Shown here piece after piece: positions 46,722 through 55,445 of a stretch of DNA of 64,000 bases. Source of the stretch: an uncultured Fibrobacter sp. (GTDB lineage: Bacteria > Fibrobacterota > Fibrobacteria > Fibrobacterales > Fibrobacteraceae). Positions within the stretch are counted from its first letter, which is position 1. Every line of letters begins with the position of its first letter. Below the pieces are notes generated by a model. That model made no database searches. It was not told the DNA's origin and saw only the letters and a program-made list of their open reading frames with translations. The translations under genes were made by a program, and so were the position numbers. The stretch is from positions 78,744 through 142,743 of the forward strand of contig CAMKLO010000002.1 in NCBI GenBank assembly GCA_946413655.1, read 5' to 3'.

Positions 46722-46727
46722 ATTCTT

Positions 46728-49700
46728 TTAAATTTTTCTCTTGAAACCGAATGTCTTGGTTTTGCTACCAGTAGCTTTATCGGCCTTGATTCCGACATTT
46801 TCGCATGTTTGGTTGTAGTCATTGTCGGATTTTTCAAATTTCGCAGCGCAGAAGGATTCTGCCGTGAAGTCGAATTTCGCGATGTAGGCTCCTGTACCAA
46901 TTTTATTGCCCTTTTTGGCGACGGGGGCTTCGTTGTCCTTGGCTACCCATTCCAGGTTGAGCTTGAGTATTCCGTTATCGACAAGGCCTCGCATGGATGT
47001 GAATTTTTCCTTCGGGATGTCTAGCTTATAAGTATTGACGTATTGCCCGAGATTGTCGTAAAGATCCATGACGACTTTTAGGCGGTAATCGTACATTGGC
47101 ATACCCTCGTGGGTCATGAAATTTGCTGAGGGCATTGTAATTTCAACTTCGAAATTCGGACCGGAACAGGCGTAGATCAATGTGTCGGCTTGACCCAGTA
47201 GAGTTCCATTTTCGTCGATGAAATTGTTCTTGCCGTTGACTATGGCCGATGTCACAAATGCTTCGTCCTTTAAAGATTCCGGACGGCCCATGTAAGCGTT
47301 TGTCTTGGGCGTTGCGACTGGGTTTGAAAGTGTCACCGTGAAGCGGATGTCGTCGTCACCTGTGACGCGGACCCATGGGTTCTCCTGTTGCGGGATGTTG
47401 CTGTTCTTGTCGATATAGGCGGATCCGATATTCTCCGGGACGAGCTTGATCATGTCACCCGCATGGACCACGTTGTCCTTTTCGTTATAGGTGAAGAGAT
47501 ACGTTTTCCCTGCACCCTGCGGCCTTTCGGGCGGAATGTAGTTGTCGCGTTCGCGGACGATGTACTTGCCCGTTTCGAGCATGGTGACGTTTTCGGAGAT
47601 GTTGACCGTGAGCAGGTTCTTGATCATGCGTGCGGAGGTGATGATTGGCGGGCATTTATCATAAAGCGTGTATGTCGTTTCGAAAAATCCGTTTGCGGCG
47701 CCTTTGAGTGGAGATACCATTCCGTTCCCGTCTTTTTCGCCGCTTGTAGAACCTCTTGGGTATGCGAGGTTGTCTGGAATATTGATTTCGATGATGCTGT
47801 AGGTGTTGGTGGAATCCTTTGTCGTCGAATCGGCAAGCATCACCTTGAACGGAGCTGAAACGGAATCGCGGATGGTCCAGTAATTTTCCTTAGGCTTGAT
47901 TATGCCGCCGGTGGTATCTGCCGTGGTCACGAACGTGCGCGTGATGCCCGGATCGCCCCAGACCGTCACGATGCTGTCGAAGATGTCCTTGGGCTTGAGC
48001 TTGCGTTCGAACATGATATAGACCTTGTCCGGAATGCCGTCGCCCTGAACGTCTATCATTTCTGCATGATATACGGGGACTGGGCGGCTGATGAGCGTTA
48101 TGGGCACGCTGGGCTTGCAACCGGTTGGGCTAATCGGATTGAAACTTTGATCGGTAATGGAAGTGCCTCCCGTTGATCTTGCACTAGCTTGTGCTCCTAT
48201 TGGGACGAGTGCGTTATTTGTATTACCGCTGATAACAAATGTCCAACTCTTTCCGTTGTTTGCTGTTGTTCCCTTCCCGACGACGGACGGTATGTCTGCA
48301 ACACCGGCAATGGCAAGTGGCCATTCACTTTGGGACGAGAGAATTACCGGTTCCGAGAAGGCTATCATGACGGTGTCGAGATCGCTGTTGTCGTTGTCGG
48401 ACTTTTCAAGAATGGAAACGCTTACGAGCGTGGGTGGGATTCCGTCTGTAATCTTCGTAGTTTCTGCATTGGGAGTCCCTTGGTCGGCAACGTATGTCGT
48501 AATCTTTCCAGAGGGGTTTGCGCTTGTCGGGACGAGGCTTGAGTCTATCGGGATGATGACCTCGTTCATGTCCGCGTACTTGGAGGCGACAAGCGGAACC
48601 TTGACGGTATCGCTCATGCCGTCAATAAAGAACTTGATACTGTCCAGCGTGTATCCGTCGGAGAGTTTGTTCGAGAAGGTTATCTTCAACTGGTCCACTT
48701 TGTTGTCGCAGTTGGTGTCTTCGGCGAGTACCGTCTGCGGCGATGGTATTTTGGATTCCGCATAGAAGGAGTACGTGGAAATATCGTCCTCGTCATCCGG
48801 GTCAGTATAAGTTATCTGGATAGTATCGCCTGCAAAGAACGAAATTTCTGAAGTCTGGTTCCTCGTTTCCTTGGAGTGGCTGATGGCTGTAATTGGACCC
48901 CCGATAAAGTGTCCCGGGTTGGTGGGGTCGGCTTTCAGGGTGACCTTGAGGACGTCGTTCTTTTTGTTGTTCGTGACAAGAATATCGAGATTTTGGGTTT
49001 GCGTTTTACCTTCTACTTTGTCCTTGTCCATCAAGTCGATGTAGAACGCCGTACCTTCGGGATTGGCAGGGCTTACAATCGGTTTGCCGTTGGCGTCCTT
49101 GACGACAAGTTGAGATTCTGTCGCTTTTTCTTTCGAGAAGTTCACGTAATAGTTCCTGTTTTCGAAAGCGCATCCGCCATTTTCGACACAGGTTTCACAG
49201 GTGGGATTCGGTCCTGCGAATACCGTGATATCCACTTTCTTGGAGCCGATGCTCATCTTGACCGGAATGTCGAGATTCCACATGTCCGTCGGGATGTCGT
49301 ACTTGGCGATGATGTTCTGTCCGTCCGCGTCCAGAATCCATTTGTCGAGACCGTCAAAGAACGCCATGCCGGTGATTTTTACGCCGTTCGCCCAGATTTT
49401 CGTGATGAATCCGCCTTCGCTGATGTGAGCCTTGCCGGTGACGTGGACGGTGCTGCTTTTCTGGTCGATATCGATATGGGAACCGTTGGAAACGTTGAAC
49501 GGGGGGTCGAGTACCATGTTGATTTTGTAGTTGGCTCTCTTGGTTTCCATTTCCTTTTTAGAAGGACTGTAACCCCAGATAAATTGGTCCTTGCGGTACA
49601 CAGATACGTAAGGATTCACGGGAGCTGCATCGAAGTCGCTGTCTCCTTCATCCTTGCTTATGCACGGCATGCCCGGATAATCCAATTCTTCGCCGTTTGC

Positions 49701-52700
49701 GCGGGAATGCGGCATCCAGCTCCAGTCGCCCGGATTTTCGGCCAAAGAGGTGGCTCCCGCAATATTGGTAGGAGAGTACCATTTGTTGCCTTCTTTGCAA
49801 TAAAGTTTCTTCTTTGGCGCTTCGTTCATCAAGTCCTTGTAAGGTGGATATGGACTGCGGTGGTCGAATCTCACGTCAAAGCGCAGGCGGCTCGAACTCT
49901 TGATGACTGTAGAACCCAAATTCAGCGGGAAGTACCATTGCCATGTTCCCGTCGCTTCGTCGTAGGTGTCTTCGATTTTGATGGGGTGGGCGTCGCGGAG
50001 GTTTCTTTCCAGTTCCTGTTTCGTAGCCTCTGTACATTCGCCACTGAAACCGGATTCGTCGTATGCGTTGCAGATGTCCGTACCCATTCCGATATCGGTG
50101 TCTATTTCGTCGGTTCCGCGCATGTAGAGGCGGATGGTCAGGCTGTCGAATGGTCGTCCTTCGTTGTTGAACACGTTGATGTTCAGCATGGACATGTCAG
50201 ACCAGTTGTATTGATATGTCTTTACGCTAAAGTTGTACCACGCTACAGGTGTCGTGAACTTGAGACGGTTGTTTTCGTCATCGACTGTAGTTTGCGCGCC
50301 GTTGCTCTCGACCATGAAATAGTACGTTGTCTTTTCCTTGAGACCGCCAATTTTCACGTAGTGGAACTGGGTGGGAATGCCGGAAATGTCTGCGTTGCCG
50401 GCTCCGGTATTGTACGCAAATTCGGTAGCGGTGGAGTGCGGTACGGTATCCCAATAGACTTTGGATTCGTATTCTCCGTTCGGGGTGTACCACATGATTT
50501 CGGCGCTATCCGCAGAAACGTTACAGACGGTGACGTTTGCGATTTCCGCGCTTTCGACGTTGCTTCTTGTCGTGAAAAAGTAAGGGGCTTGGGTGCTATC
50601 AACGCGGAACTTGGTCGTCACGTTTTCCGGCTTGTAGGCGTTTGCGCCCGTGACATAGAAGTAGTAGGTTGTGCCGGGTGTCAAGTCACGGAGTATTATG
50701 TCGTGTTGGATTCCGAGGGCTCCATCTGTTGCTGTCTGGTTGTACTCGCCTTCGGTTGTGCCGAAATGGATGACGGCCGTGCCGCGCTGGGTGAGGTTGA
50801 CGGTCACGATTGCCGAGTCCGCGCTTTTGTGGCGGATTTCTACGCTAATCTCTGGAGCAATCGTCTTGTCGAATTTGTGGGCGAGAATGCTCACTGTGCT
50901 TAAGAATGTAGCCGAAGCGTCAATGCAGACTTCGGATTTTTCGTAATCTTCCCAGCTTATGGATTTGGGTACCAGGGAGTTGCCCATACCGGGCTTTATT
51001 CCGCCAAGGAATGCGCCTGCAGGGACTTTGTACGGATAGGGGCTGCCAGCGACGTTTGTGCCTTCGGGGTTTGATGCGCGGTGGTGCGGGTGGGCGTCGT
51101 TCTTGTCGCCTACGCCATAGATAAACGAAATGTCCCACGGGTTAACGCCTAGCATGTAGTTTATTTGGTTGATGGCCAGCTGGTACATTTCGTCGGATTT
51201 CCAGTTCGGGGTCCCCATGATAGGGAGCGAAATTCCCTGTGCTTCGATGCTTTTTGCGACATCGACGTATGCCAACACATCGAACATGTTGCCGGCCTGG
51301 TAGCGGTTGTAAATCCATTCGCCTTGGGGGGAACCCATGTTGTACCAGTCTGCGTCATACCTGACGGTAGTCGGTTTCCACATGATACTTCCTGCGGGCA
51401 GCTCAATGGATGCGTTACCGCTTCCTTCCGACATGTCGCTGACATTGTAGATCAAGTTTGCTATACAGTCTTCGACGGCGTTTAACCATTCTTCTTCGGT
51501 TAGGCCATATTGGTTCATGGCCTTGCTCTTGTCGGCAAGGATGAGCTTGTATAAGGCATAAAGCGCAAACGTGTAGCTATTCGCCCAGCTTGTTGTCTTT
51601 ACGTTTTTCAAAAAGCCTTTGTCGTTGGTGACGAACCAACCGCCCTGGAAACAACCGGCGCAGTTTTCCATGTATTCCTGCGTAGGGGCGGTTTGTCCTT
51701 CATTGCCGATTTTTGCACCTGCTGTTACTAAATTCCTGGTGCGGATCATATCGTCGGCGTATTGCTTTTTGCCTGTCGCGTAGAGGAGTGCAACAGAAGC
51801 TAGCGCCAAGTCGTCGTAAAATTCGTTGTTCCCGTTGTACGCCTTGCTGGACCAGCCCGCGGCTTTGGTGTTGTTCTTGATATTTTTTCCGCCATCGTAG
51901 GTAGTTTTGCCTTGCGCCAAGGCTTTCGCCATGTCGTACATTTTTTCGGCGACCATCAAGCAGCTGTCGGCGAAGGCATCGAAGTCGGAGCCCAATTCCC
52001 TGTACATCTTGCTGAGAATGGCGAGGCCTGCAGCCGTTTCACCGCCGATGTTCGCCCCGATTTCGCCGAGGCGAACCATTCTAGAGGCTGGGCCTCCGCG
52101 GTCTTTCGCCGATGGGGAACCGTCTACAGGAAGATCGTCTTGATATTCCGGGCGTCCCCACCAACCGTGATCGGAGTCCTTGGTGCCGATAGAAAGGGCC
52201 ATGTCGTCGATAACGCCCTTTGCGCGGATAAAAGAACGGAGAATAAAGTCGGCTCCGTGCTTTGCTTCGCGGAGAACGTCCGGAATACCGTCGATGCCGC
52301 CTGCCGCGTGGTTGAATTTGTAATGGTCCACGTCTGCATCCGGATTTGTCGCGGCCATGACAGCGGCGGCCATGAATGCATACATCTGGGTTTGCGATTC
52401 TTTTAGGTGGTCGCCACAGTCGTAGTATCCGCCTTGGAGTGTTCCTGCGAGGGCGGCGTTGTAGGAATTTCTAATTTCTACTGCGTCTGTGACTGCGACT
52501 CCGCCGGCGCCATCTTTTGTGTGGCTGGCCGGGTGGAACCACGAATCGCCATAGCCGCTGCGGTTGATTCCGTAGAACTTGATGGCGGCGTCCTTTACCA
52601 TGGTATAAACCAGGTCGGATACAATGAATGTGCTTGAAATGTCGTTGCCTACCTTGATGCGGAGACGGGTATCGGTAGGGACTCCTTGCGGAACGTTACC

Positions 52701-53219
52701 GATCATGATATTACCGGATTGGCCGGTGATATCGACTCGATAGCGTTTCTGGTCGTTCGTGGCGGCGTTTGTGCCCGCGATAATGGTCCAGTCGGAGGAG
52801 GTCGTGCGGCCGGAAGGCTTGAGATTCCCTGTGATGGCCGGGGTAAATGACTTTCCGTTGACATCTACGATTTCAAAAGTCGTCGCATTACCGATAAAAT
52901 AGAATTGGCGTTCCTTGTCGCTTTCCAGATAGCCGGCCTGGTTCAAACGGATTGGCGACATGTGGTAATTGATGGCGTCTAGATAAGCTTGCTTCAGTGT
53001 ATCGACGATAAATGCGTTCGGGGCGTAAAAAGGAGTCGTCTTCTCGGGCAGCATGTTCTTTTTTTTAGTGACCGAGGTATCAAAGAAATTAAATACAGTC
53101 GTATCCCACGTTAACGGGAATGTAGGTCTAATCAAATCATAAGGAGTCGGTTGTTCTTGCTGCGCTACAGTTATTCCTACGGCAGCGCATAAAGCCCACA
53201 GATAGCTCTTGATTTTCAC
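46728..53219 (-). CDS. Giant secreted GH9 cellulase (first of the cluster)
   Basis: A 2163-residue secreted cellulase starting at GTG 53219, seven bases after AAGGAGG. The order is: signal peptide (~1-19), CelD_N-type domain (~88-200), GH9 barrel (to ~780) with DCGD at 267-270, the HPHHRASNPEGTN loop, and the catalytic acid in KSEVCIDASATF. Then come two fibronectin-III-like domains, a region with CETCVENGGC, repeated Ca-site-like segments (EDTNCDNKVDQLKITF, DVQGDGIPDKVYIMF), and the FlgD-like end GTGAYIAKFDF...FGFKRKI. It is a close full-length paralogue of the second GH9 gene, with differences spread throughout. The basic tail and module order fit the fibrolytic secretome of Fibrobacter, thought to be exported by a type IX-like route. 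Substrate preference cannot be read from sequence. Confidence 0.9.
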   Translation of the reverse strand: MKIKSYLWALCAAVGITVAQQEQPTPYDLIRPTFPLTWDTTVFNFFDTSVTKKKNMLPEKTTPFYAPNAFIVDTLKQAYLDAINYHMSPIRLNQAGYLESDKERQFYFIGNATTFEIVDVNGKSFTPAITGNLKPSGRTTSSDWTIIAGTNAATNDQKRYRVDITGQSGNIMIGNVPQGVPTDTRLRIKVGNDISSTFIVSDLVYTMVKDAAIKFYGINRSGYGDSWFHPASHTKDGAGGVAVTDAVEIRNSYNAALAGTLQGGYYDCGDHLKESQTQMYAFMAAAVMAATNPDADVDHYKFNHAAGGIDGIPDVLREAKHGADFILRSFIRAKGVIDDMALSIGTKDSDHGWWGRPEYQDDLPVDGSPSAKDRGGPASRMVRLGEIGANIGGETAAGLAILSKMYRELGSDFDAFADSCLMVAEKMYDMAKALAQGKTTYDGGKNIKNNTKAAGWSSKAYNGNNEFYDDLALASVALLYATGKKQYADDMIRTRNLVTAGAKIGNEGQTAPTQEYMENCAGCFQGGWFVTNDKGFLKNVKTTSWANSYTFALYALYKLILADKSKAMNQYGLTEEEWLNAVEDCIANLIYNVSDMSEGSGNASIELPAGSIMWKPTTVRYDADWYNMGSPQGEWIYNRYQAGNMFDVLAYVDVAKSIEAQGISLPIMGTPNWKSDEMYQLAINQINYMLGVNPWDISFIYGVGDKNDAHPHHRASNPEGTNVAGSPYPYKVPAGAFLGGIKPGMGNSLVPKSISWEDYEKSEVCIDASATFLSTVSILAHKFDKTIAPEISVEIRHKSADSAIVTVNLTQRGTAVIHFGTTEGEYNQTATDGALGIQHDIILRDLTPGTTYYFYVTGANAYKPENVTTKFRVDSTQAPYFFTTRSNVESAEIANVTVCNVSADSAEIMWYTPNGEYESKVYWDTVPHSTATEFAYNTGAGNADISGIPTQFHYVKIGGLKEKTTYYFMVESNGAQTTVDDENNRLKFTTPVAWYNFSVKTYQYNWSDMSMLNINVFNNEGRPFDSLTIRLYMRGTDEIDTDIGMGTDICNAYDESGFSGECTEATKQELERNLRDAHPIKIEDTYDEATGTWQWYFPLNLGSTVIKSSSRLRFDVRFDHRSPYPPYKDLMNEAPKKKLYCKEGNKWYSPTNIAGATSLAENPGDWSWMPHSRANGEELDYPGMPCISKDEGDSDFDAAPVNPYVSVYRKDQFIWGYSPSKKEMETKRANYKINMVLDPPFNVSNGSHIDIDQKSSTVHVTGKAHISEGGFITKIWANGVKITGMAFFDGLDKWILDADGQNIIAKYDIPTDMWNLDIPVKMSIGSKKVDITVFAGPNPTCETCVENGGCAFENRNYYVNFSKEKATESQLVVKDANGKPIVSPANPEGTAFYIDLMDKDKVEGKTQTQNLDILVTNNKKNDVLKVTLKADPTNPGHFIGGPITAISHSKETRNQTSEISFFAGDTIQITYTDPDDEDDISTYSFYAESKIPSPQTVLAEDTNCDNKVDQLKITFSNKLSDGYTLDSIKFFIDGMSDTVKVPLVASKYADMNEVIIPIDSSLVPTSANPSGKITTYVADQGTPNAETTKITDGIPPTLVSVSILEKSDNDNSDLDTVMIAFSEPVILSSQSEWPLAIAGVADIPSVVGKGTTANNGKSWTFVISGNTNNALVPIGAQASARSTGGTSITDQSFNPISPTGCKPSVPITLISRPVPVYHAEMIDVQGDGIPDKVYIMFERKLKPKDIFDSIVTVWGDPGITRTFVTTADTTGGIIKPKENYWTIRDSVSAPFKVMLADSTTKDSTNTYSIIEINIPDNLAYPRGSTSGEKDGNGMVSPLKGAANGFFETTYTLYDKCPPIITSARMIKNLLTVNISENVTMLETGKYIVRERDNYIPPERPQGAGKTYLFTYNEKDNVVHAGDMIKLVPENIGSAYIDKNSNIPQQENPWVRVTGDDDIRFTVTLSNPVATPKTNAYMGRPESLKDEAFVTSAIVNGKNNFIDENGTLLGQADTLIYACSGPNFEVEITMPSANFMTHEGMPMYDYRLKVVMDLYDNLGQYVNTYKLDIPKEKFTSMRGLVDNGILKLNLEWVAKDNEAPVAKKGNKIGTGAYIAKFDFTAESFCAAKFEKSDNDYNQTCENVGIKADKATGSKTKTFGFKRKI

Positions 53220-53241
53220 GATTCCTCCTTAATGTAAAAAC

Positions 53242-53261
53242 GGGCAAAACATGTTTTGCCC
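53242..53261 (-). promoter_or_regulatory. Leader hairpin before the first GH9 gene
   Basis: A perfect 20-base palindrome (GGGCAAAACATGTTTTGCCC) forms an 8-bp stem with a four-base loop in the leader RNA, followed by a U-run and then the ribosome binding site. The equivalent at 46459-46478 keeps the stem with a G.U pair and a changed loop. It could be an attenuator or a 5'-end stabilising structure. Confidence 0.55.
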
Positions 53262-53710
53262 TCTAACAGTATTGTCTTGATTATGAAAATAAGTTATTTA
53301 ATGCTGAAATGCATTAGAATAATTTTATTTCTGTTCTCAAGTCGTTCCCTGATTTATGCAAATTTTTCCCCTTGTGACTATTTGTGCGAAATACTGGATA
53401 CTTTGTTGTAATACATGCTAAATTAGTTTTTTTGACTTTTAGTATGTAAAAATCGAAGAAAAAACATCAAAAAAATGCCGAAATCATTCTTTATAAGCAT
53501 TTTTTTGAAAAAAATACCCTAAAACCTCTCATTTTTAGGATAAATTTACATACTAAACTTTATAAAACGTCTTTTAAATATGTAACATACAAAATAACAA
53601 ATGGCTGATTACATATCAAAATGCCCCAAAAGAGCCTTTAGTATGTAAGGAAATTCGTAGCGAATTTATTTGTTGTTACTTTGTTTAAACTGTAAGGACT
53701 GTGCAAAATA

Positions 53711-53735
53711 AAAGACCGTCGCATGGACGGTCTTT
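53711..53735 (-). terminator. Terminator of the Ala-rich repeat gene
   Basis: AAAGACCGTC-gcatg-GACGGTCTTT is a perfect 10-bp stem with A/T-rich flanks on both sides, about 30 bases past the stop of the Ala-rich gene. Confidence 0.82.
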
Positions 53736-53766
53736 AAATTTTCAATGAAGCGTTCAATAGCGCTTA

Positions 53767-55011
53767 TTAGTCCCCAGTGAAGATGATCACGAGAACAGAG
53801 GCAATGAATGCTGCGGAAACTGCGATGAATTCCCACGGATTGTCCATGACGGCGGACTTGGCGGTGCCAGCGGTTTCGTCTTCGACTCTCTTCTGTTCTT
53901 CTTCGGCCTTGGCCTTGGCTTCAGCTTCGGCAGCCTTCTTTTCTTCTTCGGCCTTGGCGAGAGCGGCGGTATCTACCGGGGCTTCGGTCTTGGCTTCGAG
54001 AACTTCAGTGGCTTCAGCGGCTTGAGCCTGGGCTTCGGCTGCCTGAGTCTGGACTGTGGCCTTTGTGGAATCGACTACGCCCTGAGCTTGAGCCTGAGCG
54101 GCGTCAACAGTGGCTGTTGCCTGATTCTGTGCAGCAGCGGCTTGGGCCTGTGCATTTTCGACAGTCTGAGTTGCGGTGGCAGATGCCTGAATGGCCTGAA
54201 CCTTGGCGCCATCGACGGTTGCGGTGGCTTGAGCCTGAGCGTTAGCGGCAGCATCAGTAGCTTGGGCCTTAGCGGCGTCAGCTGTGGCGACAGCGTCAGA
54301 AGCCTGAGCCTTGGCGGCATCGACAGCTCCAGTAGCTTGGGCCTGAGCGTTAGCCGCGGCGTCCGTTGCTTGGGTCTTGGCGGCGGTTGCTGCGTCTGTA
54401 GCCTGAGTCTTGGCAGCGGCTGCGGCGCTTACGGCCTTAGTCTTTGCAGCAGTGGCCTTGGATTTAGCAGCAGTAGCCTTGCCCTTGGCGGCGGTTGCTG
54501 CGCCAGTGGCCTTGCCCTTTGCGGCAGCGGCGGCGTCAGTGGCCTGGGTCTTAGCAGCGGCAGCAGCGTCTGTTGCCTGCGTTGCTTGAGCCTTAGCGGC
54601 AGAAGCGGCATCGGTTGCCTGAGTCTTTGCGGCAGCGGCGGCGTCAGTAGCCTGGGTCTTAGCAGCGGCAGCAGCGTCTGTTGCCTGCGTTGCTTGAGCC
54701 TTAGCGGCAGAAGCGGCATCGGTTGCCTGAGTCTTTGCGGCAGCGGCGGCGTCAGTAGCTTGGGTCTTTGCAGCGGCAGCGGCGTCCGTGGCCTTTGTTG
54801 CCTGAGCCTTCGCTGCAGCTGTGGCGTCCGTTGCCTGAGTCTTTGCGGCGTTCTTGGCTTCTGCGGCCTTTGCTTCTGCAGCAGCCGGAGCGTCAGCAGC
54901 TTTTTCTACCTTGGCGGTAGCTGTTTTCGTAGCTTCTGTGGCGCTTTTAAGGGATGGAAAAGCAAAAACCATCGATGCCGAAATCATCGTGGCAAGCAGA
55001 ATTTTTTTCAT
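53767..55011 (-). CDS. Ala-rich hendecad-repeat protein with C-terminal membrane anchor
   Basis: A 414-residue protein of very low complexity. A signal peptide (KKILLATMISASMVFA) leads into ~280 residues of 11-residue repeats of the type KTQATDAAAAA, organised over part of the length as a 36-residue super-repeat (11+11+14). Hendecads favour long, slightly right-handed helices or coiled coils, as in LEA and TolA-type stalk proteins. A charged EEEKKAAEAEAKAKAEEEQKR segment follows, then a single C-terminal transmembrane segment (NPWEFIAVSAAFIASVLVIIFTGD) with almost nothing after it. The layout suggests a periplasmic rod anchored in the inner membrane at its C-terminus. I do not recognise a named family. 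It has its own terminator. Confidence 0.78.
   Translation of the reverse strand: MKKILLATMISASMVFAFPSLKSATEATKTATAKVEKAADAPAAAEAKAAEAKNAAKTQATDATAAAKAQATKATDAAAAAKTQATDAAAAAKTQATDAASAAKAQATQATDAAAAAKTQATDAAAAAKTQATDAASAAKAQATQATDAAAAAKTQATDAAAAAKGKATGAATAAKGKATAAKSKATAAKTKAVSAAAAAKTQATDAATAAKTQATDAAANAQAQATGAVDAAKAQASDAVATADAAKAQATDAAANAQAQATATVDGAKVQAIQASATATQTVENAQAQAAAAQNQATATVDAAQAQAQGVVDSTKATVQTQAAEAQAQAAEATEVLEAKTEAPVDTAALAKAEEEKKAAEAEAKAKAEEEQKRVEDETAGTAKSAVMDNPWEFIAVSAAFIASVLVIIFTGD
54553..54768 (-). repeat. 108-bp in-frame tandem duplication in the Ala-rich gene
   Basis: The segment beginning AGCAGCGGCAGCAGCGTCTG at 54553 recurs at 54661 with almost no change, a 108-bp (36-codon) period made of 33+33+42-bp sub-units. 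This marks recent slippage or unequal crossing-over. Confidence 0.75.
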
Positions 55012-55149
55012 TATTCAATCCTCTTGGAAAAAGAAGTTTTTGTTTTTGTTATCAAAAATAATACATCTTGTGTGATTTTGGTCATAGAAAAAGGAAAAAG
55101 GTCAAAAAAAATGGCAAAAATGGGGGATGATGTGTAGAATTTTGGCGAT

Positions 55150-55264
55150 AGATGGAACTTTTAGAGCTTTGAACTTAGATTTTAGAGCTTAGAATATTGC
55201 TTTCTGTCTAAGTCCTATCGGTTAAGTTCTACCAACTATATTTTACTAACTGCACCGAAGGTGC
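55150..55264. repeat. Heptanucleotide repeat followed by a GCACC-GAA-GGTGC hairpin
   Basis: AGAGCTT-TGAACTT-AGATTTT-AGAGCTT-AGA and, after a spacer, TAAGTCC-TATCGGT-TAAGTTC-TACCAAC-TATATTT-TACTAAC are imperfect 7-mer runs. They are followed by CTGCACC-GAA-GGTGC. Relative to 29675-29687 the hairpin has a G-to-A change matched by C-to-T in the opposite arm. Confidence 0.6.
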
Positions 55265-55445
55265 CTTAATCACAAAATTAGACGAATGAACAAACTTTCG
55301 GCCCTACAGACGATAAGTGAAAGAATTATCTTTACCACTGTAGATAACGAAATCAATATGTCTTCCCCCGCGAAGGCGGAGACCTCCTTATTAAAGAAAA
55401 AAGAGATCGCCGAACAAGTCGGGGATGACTGCAGAGGCTCATGCT

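Larger units (their letters stand above)
46432..46727 (-). promoter_or_regulatory. Promoter and leader of the second GH9 gene
   Basis: This 296-base gap holds, in the minus-strand sense, a TTGAGAACA box (46549-46557), a likely -10 (TATAGT, near 46484-46489), a leader hairpin GGGCAAGA-CTCG-TTTTGCCC (46459-46478) followed by GATTTTT, and AAGGAGA before the GTG. The same elements in the same order and nearly the same spacing precede the first GH9 gene. The distal end holds the first gene's terminator. Confidence 0.6.
53220..53766. promoter_or_regulatory. Promoter region of the GH9 cluster with three TTTAGTATGTAA boxes
   Basis: This 547-base gap holds no gene. Next to the GTG are AAGGAGG, a perfect leader hairpin GGGCAAAA-CATG-TTTTGCCC (53242-53261) followed in the minus sense by GTTTTT, and a TTGAGAACA box (53332-53340). 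Further out the 12-mer TTTAGTATGTAA occurs three times: direct at 53438-53449, inverted at 53546-53557 and direct at 53637-53648, roughly 100 bases apart. These look like regulator-binding sites. The distal end carries the terminator of the next gene. Confidence 0.5.

Noticed and set aside
48876-50903. 675-aa plus-strand ORF inside the first GH9 gene
   Set aside because: Antisense shadow of a long, biased coding region; a similar shadow occurs in the paralogue (41707-43056), as expected from shared sequence.
53220-53766. Sigma-54 (-24/-12) promoter for the GH9 cluster
   Set aside because: I looked for TGGCAC-N5-TTGC-type sequence on the minus strand here and in 46432-46727 and found none, so control by the nearby NtrC-type protein through sigma-54 is not supported by a visible site.
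54022-55137. 371-aa Ser/Gly/Leu-rich ORF opposite the Ala-rich gene
   Set aside because: Low-complexity antisense reading of the Ala/Lys/Thr repeat; the minus-strand ORF has a signal peptide, an anchor and a terminator.
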